From: Burkholderiaceae bacterium
GTDB taxonomy: Bacteria; Pseudomonadota; Gammaproteobacteria; Burkholderiales; Burkholderiaceae
DNA: 20,909 nt
Assembly: GCA_017998575.1 (NCBI GenBank)
Contig: JAGOCV010000035.1
Location: 1 to 20,909 of the forward strand
Direction of reading: 5' to 3'
In this document: one piece after another, positions 14,975 through 20,909 of the stretch
How the letters are laid out: each line of letters begins with the position of its first letter
How positions within the stretch are numbered: the stretch's first letter is position 1
Made by a program: the position numbers and the translations under genes
The notes under the pieces: generated by a model
Seen by the model: only the letters and a program-made list of their open reading frames with translations
What the model was told of the DNA's origin: nothing
The model's database searches: none

Positions 14975-16993
14975 ATGTCGAAGCACTGCTGCCCCCCCGA
15001 GCCCGCCGCCCGTCCCGCCAGGGGGCACGACCACGCACCCGCCCACGATCACGACCATGACCATGGCGAAGCAGGCGGCTCCGGCCACCTGCACGACCAT
15101 TCGAACCTGCCCGGGTGGCCGCGCCTGATCGCCGCGCTGGCCGTGGCCGTGGCGGCCGAGCTGTTCCACTTCTTCGCGCCCGACACGCAGGTCTGGCACG
15201 TGGCCGGCATGGCGCTGGCGGCCGTGGCCATCGTGCTCGCGGGCCTGGACATCTACCGCAGCGGCCTCACGTCGCTGGCGCGCGGCCGGCTCGACATCAA
15301 CGCGCTGATGACCGTGGCCGTGACCGGCGCCTTCCTCATCGGCCAGTGGCCCGAGGCCGCGATGGTGATGGCGCTCTACGCCATCGCCGAACTCATCGAA
15401 GACAAGGCTGCCGACCGCGCACGCGGCGCCATCGCCGGCCTGATGGCCCTGTCGCCCGACACCGCCGACGTGCAAGGCGCCGATGGCACCTGGACCGCGC
15501 TGCCCGTGGCCGACGTGCAACCCGGCGCGCTGGTGCGTGTGCGGCCCGGCGGGCGCATTCCGCTCGATGGCGAAGTGGCGCGCGGCACCAGCGCGGTCAA
15601 CCAGGCACCGGTCACGGGCGAGAGCATCCCCGTCGACAAGGCGGCGGGTGACCCGGTGTTCGCCGGCACCATCAGCGAGACCGGCGAGCTACTGGTGCGC
15701 ACCACCGCCGTCGCCGGCCAGAGCACGCTGGCGCGCATCATCGCGGCCGTCGAGCAGGCCCAGGCCACGCGCGCGCCCACGCAGCGCTTCGTCGACCGCT
15801 TCGCGGCCGTCTACACGCCGGCCGTGTTCGCCATCGCGCTCGCGGTGGCCGTGCTCGGCCCGTTCGTGGCGGGCTGGACATGGCTCGATGCGATCTACAA
15901 GGCCCTGGTGCTGCTCGTGATCGCCTGCCCCTGCGCGCTGGTCATCAGCACGCCCGTCACCGTGGTCAGCGGCCTCACGGCCGCCGCGCGGCGCGGCATC
16001 CTCATCAAGGGCGGCACCTTCCTCGAATCGGCACGCAAGCTGCGCGCCGTGGCGCTGGACAAGACCGGCACGCTCACGCAAGGCCAGCCGAAGCTCGTCA
16101 CTTGGCAGGCCTGGGCCGGCGCCGACGCAGCGCAGGCCCGCCATGCCGCCGCCAGCCTGGCCGCGCGCTCCGACCACCCGGTCTCGCGCGCCATCGCGCA
16201 GGGCCTGGCCGACGAAGCCGAGGCCACGGCGGCACTCGCCGACGTACAGGACTTCCAGGCCCTGGCCGGCCGCGGCAGCGCGGGCCGCATCGACGCAAGC
16301 GAATGGCTGCTGGGCAACCACCGCCTCATCGAAGAACGCGCTCTGTGCAGCCCTGAACTGGAGGCCACGCTCGCCACCCATGAAGCCGAGGGCCGCACCG
16401 TCACGCTGCTGGCCGGCCCGCAGGGCGTGGCCGCCGTGTTCGCCGTGGCCGACACGCTGCGGCCCACCTCGCGCCAGGCGGTGGAAGAACTCAAGGCCAT
16501 GGGCATCGTGCCCGTCATGCTCTCGGGCGACAACACCGCCACCGCGCAGGCCGTGGCGCGCGCCGCCGGCATCGACGAAGCGCAGGGCAACCTGCTGCCC
16601 GAAGACAAGCAGCGCGTGCTGGCCGGACTGCAGCAGCGCCACGGACCCACCGCCATGACCGGCGACGGCATCAACGATGCACCCGCCCTCGCCGCCGCTG
16701 ACCTCGGCTTCGCCATGGGCGGCGCCGGAACCGACATCGCGATGGAATCGGCCGACGTGGTGGTCATGAACGACGACCTGCGCCGCCTGCCCGAAACCGT
16801 GCGCCTCTCGCGCCGCACGCATGCGGTGCTGTGGCAGAACATCTCGCTGGCGCTCGGCATCAAGGTGGTGTTCTTCGTCATGGCGCTGTTCGGCGAAGCC
16901 ACCATGTGGATGGCGGTGTTCGCGGACATGGGGGCGAGCCTGCTGGTGGTGGGGAACGGGTTGCGGTTGTTGAAGGCGGATGTGACGCGGTGA
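14975..16993 (+). CDS. cadA: Cd/Zn/Pb-exporting P1B-type ATPase
   Basis: This 672-residue inner-membrane pump exports divalent soft metals using ATP. Visible are TGES (214-217, actuator), CPC (318-320, transmembrane metal site), DKTGTLT (362-368, phosphorylated Asp362), the SDHP histidine motif (399-402) and TGDGINDAP (562-570). Lys630 in the NISLALGIK helix and Asp651 in FADMG mark subgroup P1B-2 (Zn/Cd/Pb) rather than copper pumps. The usual N-terminal HMA domain is absent; instead residues 1-42 carry CysCys and His-Asp repeats (HDHDHDH) as a metal-binding tail. It follows the DUF3703 gene by 3 nt under the MerR-type promoter, so cadmium, lead or zinc should induce it. Confidence 0.95.
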   Translation: MSKHCCPPEPAARPARGHDHAPAHDHDHDHGEAGGSGHLHDHSNLPGWPRLIAALAVAVAAELFHFFAPDTQVWHVAGMALAAVAIVLAGLDIYRSGLTSLARGRLDINALMTVAVTGAFLIGQWPEAAMVMALYAIAELIEDKAADRARGAIAGLMALSPDTADVQGADGTWTALPVADVQPGALVRVRPGGRIPLDGEVARGTSAVNQAPVTGESIPVDKAAGDPVFAGTISETGELLVRTTAVAGQSTLARIIAAVEQAQATRAPTQRFVDRFAAVYTPAVFAIALAVAVLGPFVAGWTWLDAIYKALVLLVIACPCALVISTPVTVVSGLTAAARRGILIKGGTFLESARKLRAVALDKTGTLTQGQPKLVTWQAWAGADAAQARHAAASLAARSDHPVSRAIAQGLADEAEATAALADVQDFQALAGRGSAGRIDASEWLLGNHRLIEERALCSPELEATLATHEAEGRTVTLLAGPQGVAAVFAVADTLRPTSRQAVEELKAMGIVPVMLSGDNTATAQAVARAAGIDEAQGNLLPEDKQRVLAGLQQRHGPTAMTGDGINDAPALAAADLGFAMGGAGTDIAMESADVVVMNDDLRRLPETVRLSRRTHAVLWQNISLALGIKVVFFVMALFGEATMWMAVFADMGASLLVVGNGLRLLKADVTR

Positions 16994-17008
16994 CGTCGTT
17001 GGTGTGGA

Positions 17009-17106
17009 GCAAGGACATGGGGTGGCCGCCTCCGCTCATGTCCCCCGGAACGGCTGCGCCGTTCCTCCTCCTTGACTTCGCTGCGACGGCCACCCCATGT
17101 CCTTGC
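17009..17106. repeat. Perfect 20-bp inverted repeat enclosing a hairpin
   Basis: GCAAGGACATGGGGTGGCCG (17009-17028) returns as its exact reverse complement at 17087-17106. Inside is a second perfect stem, GGAACGGC-TGC-GCCGTTCC (17047-17065). The form suggests a small dispersed intergenic element rather than a simple terminator. Confidence 0.8.
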
Positions 17107-17220
17107 GGCATCCGCGTCCCTCGACCATCCCCGAGCGACACGCTGTGAAGGACCGGAGCGGCAGGGGTGCCTTGCAAAGCGAGGTCAAGGAGGAGGCCGA
17201 AGGCCGGGGGACACGAGCGG
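17032..17220. repeat. Long imperfect inverted repeat (two copies of one core, head to head)
   Basis: The core at 17032-17048 matches the reverse complement of 17204-17220 at 16 of 17 positions, and 17064-17082 matches the reverse complement of 17178-17196 at 18 of 19. The segment between the blocks differs: the left copy carries a GGAACGGC hairpin, the right a short GGCC-GAA-GGCC hairpin. So one repeat unit is present twice in opposite orientation. Confidence 0.75.
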
Positions 17221-17320
17221 CGCAAGGCGCCCCTGGCGATCCGGTCCGGGTGCAACCTCGAGCGCAACGTAAACGCAACCTCCGCTTGATTCGCCTCAAG
17301 CCAGTTGGCACACCGTGTGC

Positions 17321-17326
17321 TGCAAT
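17321..17326 (+). promoter_or_regulatory. -10-like TGCAAT 6 nt before an ATG
   Basis: TGCAAT, 6 nt, then the ATG at 17333, with no Shine-Dalgarno, repeating the spacing seen at 8391 and 9430. Confidence 0.35.
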
Positions 17327-17332
17327 CGCTTC

Positions 17333-17959
17333 ATGCCTGATCCCGCCGACGCCACCCCACCGCGCAGCACCGCCCACACCCACACCGAAGACGCCCTCGC
17401 CCTCGTCACGGGCGTGCTGCTGATCTCGGTCGGCGTGGCGTTCTACCGTGCGGCCGGGTTGCTCACCGGCGGCACGGCCGGGCTCGCGTTCCTGGCGCAC
17501 TACGGCTTGCAGGTGCCCTTCGGCGCGGCGTTCTTCGTGATCAACCTGCCGTTCTACTGGCTCGCGTGGCAGCGCATGGGTCCGGCATTCACCGTCAAGA
17601 CCTTCTGCGCGGTGGCGCTGCTGTCGCTGCTCACGTCGCTGGAGCCGCACGTGGTGCGCTTCGCCGCGCTCGATCCGCTGTACGCCGCCGTGGCCGGCGG
17701 CACGATCACGGGCACGGGCTTCCTCGTGCTGTTCCGCCACCGCTGCAGCCTGGGCGGGCTTGGCATCCTGGTGCTGTGGCTGCAGGAGCGCTTCGGCTGG
17801 CGCGCGGGCGCGGTGCAGATGGGCGTGGATTGCGTCATCGTGCTGTCGGCGCTGCTGGTGATGGAGCCCGCGCGCGTGGCGTGGTCGGTGGCCGGCGCGG
17901 TGGCGATGAACCTGGTGCTGGCGATCAACCACCGGCCCGGCCGCTACATGGGCACGTGA
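17333..17959 (+). CDS. YitT-family integral membrane protein
   Basis: This 208-residue protein has about five to six membrane segments and the YitT features GLLTGGTAGLAFLAHY and GGTITGTGFLVLFRHRCSLG followed by GLGILVLWL. YitT proteins are widespread inner-membrane proteins of unknown function, possibly transporters. The ATG at 17333 is preferred over one six codons upstream because of the -10-like TGCAAT 6 nt before it, which the longer start would place inside the coding sequence. It sits between the cadmium and copper genes but shares no visible operon with either. Confidence 0.85.
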   Translation: MPDPADATPPRSTAHTHTEDALALVTGVLLISVGVAFYRAAGLLTGGTAGLAFLAHYGLQVPFGAAFFVINLPFYWLAWQRMGPAFTVKTFCAVALLSLLTSLEPHVVRFAALDPLYAAVAGGTITGTGFLVLFRHRCSLGGLGILVLWLQERFGWRAGAVQMGVDCVIVLSALLVMEPARVAWSVAGAVAMNLVLAINHRPGRYMGT

Positions 17960-18031
17960 GCGGGACCACCTGAACGGGAACTCCGGCCCTTCGCCCGCAC
18001 TCCCACCGCCGGCCCGTATCATTGCCACTCC

Positions 18032-18547
18032 ATGCTCCGCCCCCTGCCCACCCCCTTGCGCCTCGCCCTGATGCTCGTCGTCATGGCGATGCTGCTGGCG
18101 CGCGGCTGGATGGGCCAGGCGATGGCGATGGAGATGGCGATGAATCCGGCGACGGCGCATGCATCGACGCCCCGGGGCATGGCGCCGGCGCATCACGCTG
18201 CGGCCAGCGGCGGGCACGACGCAGCGGCACAGGCCTCGTCCGGCCATGCCCACGTGATCACCGCTGTCGAGCCACCGCCCTGCCACGGCAGCGCCACCCT
18301 GATGGCGCAGGCGACGCCTGACGCGCCAGAGTCGCACCACACCTCCCACGCAACGTCGCAGGAAGACTCCCACGACACGTCGCACTGCGGCACCTGCACG
18401 CTCTGCCAGGTGTGCCATTCGGTCGCCATGACCGATGATGCCGCCACGGGCAGCCCCTTCGCGCTGCCCCAGGCTGCGCCGCTGCAGCCGGCGCCGCGCT
18501 TCGCCAGCGCCGAGCCGCACCAAGGCTTCAAGCCACCCATTTCCTGA
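18032..18547 (+). CDS. Exported His/Met/Cys-rich protein with CxxCxxCxxC, putative copper-binding
   Basis: I do not recognise this 171-residue protein as a named family. It has a signal peptide (LALMLVVMAMLLARG, likely cleavage around residue 32), then Met-rich (MAMEMAM), His-rich (HHAAASGGHDAA, ESHHTSHATSQEDSHDTSH) and Cys-rich segments, notably Cys119-x2-Cys122-x2-Cys125-x2-Cys128-His129 plus Cys84. This suits periplasmic binding of Cu(I)/Cu(II) or another soft metal. Downstream are an outer-membrane efflux protein and a multicopper oxidase, supporting a copper role. No Shine-Dalgarno is seen; TATCAT at 18017-18022 is a possible -10 very near the start. Metal binding is inferred from composition only. 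Confidence 0.75.
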   Translation: MLRPLPTPLRLALMLVVMAMLLARGWMGQAMAMEMAMNPATAHASTPRGMAPAHHAAASGGHDAAAQASSGHAHVITAVEPPPCHGSATLMAQATPDAPESHHTSHATSQEDSHDTSHCGTCTLCQVCHSVAMTDDAATGSPFALPQAAPLQPAPRFASAEPHQGFKPPIS

Positions 18548-18611
18548 TCTCCACACCCGAGGTGCGCCTGCCGTTTGCTGACGGGCGCTGTGTCCTTGTC
18601 CGGAGATCGAC

Positions 18612-20126
18612 ATGTTCCCCTTTCATCGGGCCGCCAGGCCCTGGCCGGCGCTGGCCAAAGCCGCCGGCATCGCCAGCCTCGCCGTGCTGGCCGGCTGCGC
18701 CAGTTCATCCCCCGAGGCCCTTCGCACCGACGTGACCGCCCTGGTGGGCGAGCGCACCGGCCTGCCTTCTTCTTCCGTCCAGATCGCGCTGCCACCGGCC
18801 GGTGACGACGCGGCGGCGCGCGCCACCGCGGCCGGCCTGCCGGGCCCGGCGCCACTGACGGCCGACGCCGCCGTGCGCATCGCGCTGTTGCACAGCCCGC
18901 GCCTGCAATCGTCGATGGCCGCGCTCGGCGTGAGCGACGCCGAGCGCGCGCAGGCCGGCCGCCTGCCCAATCCGCACCTGTCGCTGGGCCGCTTCACCGA
19001 GGGCGGCACGCGCGAGATCGAGCGCATGCTGAGCTTCGACGTGCTGGGCCTGGTCACCCTGCCCTGGCGCGTGCGCTGGCAGGGGCAGCAGGTGGAGCTG
19101 GCCAAGCTGGCCGCCGCACAGGACGTGGTCGCGCTCGCGGCCGACACGCGGCGCGCGTGGGTGCGTGCGGTGGCGTCGGCGCAGGTCGCCGCGCAGGCCG
19201 CCGATGCGCTCGACGCCGCCGAGGCCGGTACCGAGCTGGCGCGCCGCATGCAGAAGGCCGGCAACTTCAACCGCCTGCAACTCGCACGCGAAGAAGCGCT
19301 GCTGGCCGAAGCGCGCATCGCGCTCGCGCGTGCGCAGCAGGCGGCATTGCGCGAACGCGAGCAACTGGTGCGCCTGATGGGGATCGAAGGTTCGGCGGCG
19401 CAGAGCTTTGCTCTGCCCGCGCACCTTGCGCCCGTGCCGCAGGCGATGACGAACGACGTGTCGCCCGGCACCTCGCCCATCGCCGCGTTGCCCGCCGACG
19501 CTTCGGCCGCCGAGGCACAGGCCATCGCACAGCGGCTCGACGTGCGGGCTGCGCAGCTCGAATCGCGGTTCGTCGCCGAATCGCTGGGCTACACGCGCGC
19601 CACCGGCTTCGTCGATGCGGTCGAGGTCGGCTACGGCCGCAACACCAGTTGGGAAGCCAATGGCGACAGGTCGGTCAAGCGCGGCTGGGAGCTGGGCCTG
19701 CCCATCCCGCTGTTCGACTGGGGCCAGGCCCGCAACGCGCGCGCCCGGGGCCTGTACCTGCAGAGCGCCGCGCGCGTGCGCGACGTGGCGGTGCGCGCGC
19801 GTAGCGAGGCGCGCGAGGCGCTGGCAGCGCGCGACGCCACGCACAGCATCGCCCGGCAGGCGCACATGCAGGGCGTGGCCGTGCAGCAGGTGATCCAAGA
19901 CGAGACGCTGCTGCGCTACAACGGCATGTTGGCCAGCGTGTGGGACGTGCTGGCCGAAGCCCGCGCCACCACGCGCGCCGTCACGCGTGCCATCGAAGCC
20001 CAGCGCGATTTCTGGCTGGCCGACACCGACCTGCGCCAGGCGCTCTCGGGCAGCTCGCCCGGCGGGCTCGCTCTGCTGTCTCCATCCACTTCATCGGCCA
20101 CGGATGCCGCAGCACCGGGGCACTGA
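18612..20126 (+). CDS. TolC/CusC-type outer-membrane efflux lipoprotein
   Basis: This 504-residue protein has a lipoprotein signal with lipobox LAGC (26-29; lipidated Cys29), followed by two outer-membrane-efflux repeats. The first has AVRIALLHSPRLQSSMAALG and AGRLPNPHLSLGRF with a long helix pair (about 165-260); the second has LDVRAAQLESRFVAESLGYT, GWELGLPIPLFDWGQARNAR and further coiled helices (about 385-470). It would form the outer-membrane channel of a tripartite pump. No inner-membrane RND pump or adaptor is in the window, so they may lie to the right or elsewhere. GGAG 6 nt upstream supports the ATG. The stop is 2 nt before the multicopper oxidase ATG, tying it to copper handling. 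Confidence 0.9.
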   Translation: MFPFHRAARPWPALAKAAGIASLAVLAGCASSSPEALRTDVTALVGERTGLPSSSVQIALPPAGDDAAARATAAGLPGPAPLTADAAVRIALLHSPRLQSSMAALGVSDAERAQAGRLPNPHLSLGRFTEGGTREIERMLSFDVLGLVTLPWRVRWQGQQVELAKLAAAQDVVALAADTRRAWVRAVASAQVAAQAADALDAAEAGTELARRMQKAGNFNRLQLAREEALLAEARIALARAQQAALREREQLVRLMGIEGSAAQSFALPAHLAPVPQAMTNDVSPGTSPIAALPADASAAEAQAIAQRLDVRAAQLESRFVAESLGYTRATGFVDAVEVGYGRNTSWEANGDRSVKRGWELGLPIPLFDWGQARNARARGLYLQSAARVRDVAVRARSEAREALAARDATHSIARQAHMQGVAVQQVIQDETLLRYNGMLASVWDVLAEARATTRAVTRAIEAQRDFWLADTDLRQALSGSSPGGLALLSPSTSSATDAAAPGH

Positions 20127-20128
20127 AC

Positions 20129-20909
20129 ATGCAACGCCGACAACTCTTCCACAACGCCCTACTGGGCACGGCCACGGCCGTGGCCGCCAGCACCGTGGGC
20201 CGCGCCGCGATGGCCGCGCTACCTGAACCCACCCAGCAGACATCGGCCGGCACCGCGCCGCCGCTGCACCCCACGGCCGGCCCCGGCTACGACCCCGTGG
20301 TCACGCTCAACGGCTGGACGGCGCCGTTCCGCATGAACGCCGGCGTGAAGGAATTCCACCTGGTGGCCGAGCCCGTGGTGCGCGAGGTGGCGCCGGGCTT
20401 CAAGGTCAACATGTGGGGCTACAACGGCCAGAGCCCGGGCCCCACCATCGAGGTGGTCGAAGGCGACCGCGTGCGCCTGTTCGTGACCAACCGCCTGCCC
20501 GAACACACCACCGTGCACTGGCACGGCCAGCGCCTGCCCAACGGCATGGACGGCGTGGGCGGCATCACCCAGCCGCACATCCCGCCGGGCAAGACCTTCG
20601 TGTACGAGTTCACCGCGCGCCGGCCCGGCACCTTCATGTACCACCCGCACGCCGACGAGATGGTGCAGATGGCGATGGGGATGATGGGCTTGTGGATCAC
20701 GCATCCACGCCAGCGCCACCCACTCATCGACCGCGTGCAGCGCGACTTCTGCTTCCTGCTGTCGTCGTTCGACGTCGAGCCCGGCAGCGCCACGCCGCGC
20801 ATCAACACCATGACCGACTTCAACATCTGGACCTTCAACAGCCGCGTGTTCCCCGCCATCGACACGCTCAACGTGCGGCGCGGCGACCGCGTGCGGCTGC
20901 GCGTGGGCA
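20129..20909 (+). CDS. Multicopper oxidase, Tat-exported (3' truncated by window edge)
   Basis: The frame is open from ATG 20129 to the right edge (260 codons). The N-terminus has a twin-arginine signal (MQRRQLF, then NALLGTATAVAAST), as expected for a copper enzyme folded before export. The first cupredoxin domain has SPGPTIEVVEGDRVRLFVTN, the copper ligands HWHG (His130, His132), PNGMDGVGGITQ, and YHPHADEM (His172, His174), all of the type 2/3 cluster. Met-rich MVQMAMGMMG follows. The second domain starts near residue 240 and runs off the edge with the remaining ligands. Such oxidases convert Cu(I) to less toxic Cu(II) in the periplasm. It starts 2 nt after the efflux-lipoprotein stop, with no strong ribosome binding site, so it is probably coupled. 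CopA or CueO type cannot be settled without the C-terminus. Confidence 0.93.
   Translation, partial: MQRRQLFHNALLGTATAVAASTVGRAAMAALPEPTQQTSAGTAPPLHPTAGPGYDPVVTLNGWTAPFRMNAGVKEFHLVAEPVVREVAPGFKVNMWGYNGQSPGPTIEVVEGDRVRLFVTNRLPEHTTVHWHGQRLPNGMDGVGGITQPHIPPGKTFVYEFTARRPGTFMYHPHADEMVQMAMGMMGLWITHPRQRHPLIDRVQRDFCFLLSSFDVEPGSATPRINTMTDFNIWTFNSRVFPAIDTLNVRRGDRVRLRVG

Larger units (their letters stand above)
16994..17332. other. Gene-free stretch holding a composite inverted-repeat element
   Basis: No convincing gene lies here; open frames crossing it are shadows. It contains the nested inverted repeats listed at 17009-17106 and 17032-17220, then about 110 nt with only the short dyad GCTTGA-TTCGCC-TCAAGC (17284-17301) before the YitT gene. 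Confidence 0.7.

Noticed and set aside
13877..15520. A 547-codon minus-strand open frame across the MerR, DUF3703 and cadA starts
   Set aside because: It crosses the MerR-type promoter and three real genes; composition is that of a shadow frame.
16994..17332. An insertion sequence or CRISPR array after cadA
   Set aside because: The repeats are inverted, not regularly spaced direct repeats, and no transposase frame is present.
17036..18613. A 525-codon minus-strand open frame over the intergenic repeat, YitT and the Cys-rich protein
   Set aside because: It has no domain, its frame runs through hairpin repeats, and the opposite strand encodes signal peptides and membrane segments.

Overview
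The window is a high-GC chromosome segment whose gene families and codon use fit the Comamonadaceae. A sequence-perfect HrpX/HrpB-type promoter (PIP/hrpII box plus a correctly spaced -10) points to a plant-associated, type III secretion-bearing lineage such as Acidovorax. The genus is an inference.

Layout. (1) 1-3025, minus strand: the M and S subunits of a type I restriction-modification system. hsdS runs off the left edge and its expected partner hsdR is not in the window. (2) 3243-7052, plus strand: a five-gene operon with a GntR/FCD regulator, a periplasmic amino-acid binding protein, two permeases and an ATPase, i.e. a complete polar amino-acid ABC importer. A stem-loop separates the binding-protein gene from the permeases. 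(3) 7021-8283, minus strand: a 420-residue protein of no family I recognise, with a Pro/Ser/Thr-rich N-terminus and two diverged copies of a module of about 105 residues. It lies behind TTCGC-N15-TTCGC-N30-CACGAT, so I propose it as an undescribed type III effector. This is the main discovery candidate. (4) 8391-10406, plus strand: a periplasmic glycerophosphodiester phosphodiesterase, a ModA-like binding protein without a signal peptide, and a coupled small ORF. (5) 10422-12036: the divergent argP/argO pair (LysR regulator and basic amino-acid exporter). (6) 12044-13831, minus strand: a MocR-type regulator and a DUF1127 protein. (7) 13975-16993: a cadmium/lead/zinc resistance unit with a MerR regulator divergent from a DUF3703 gene and a P1B-type ATPase, sharing a MerR-type promoter with a 19-bp spacer. 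(8) 16994-17332: a non-coding stretch holding a composite inverted-repeat element. (9) 17333-17959: a YitT membrane protein. (10) 18032-20909, plus strand: a putative copper unit with a His/Met/Cys-rich exported protein carrying CxxCxxCxxC, a TolC-type outer-membrane lipoprotein, and a Tat-exported multicopper oxidase cut by the right edge.

Two parts look accessory. hsdS with the 3' end of hsdM, and the effector candidate, use visibly more A/T-ending codons than the core-like genes around them. Several plus-strand genes without a Shine-Dalgarno have a -10-like hexamer 6-7 nt before the ATG, which suggests leaderless mRNAs and supports the starts chosen here.
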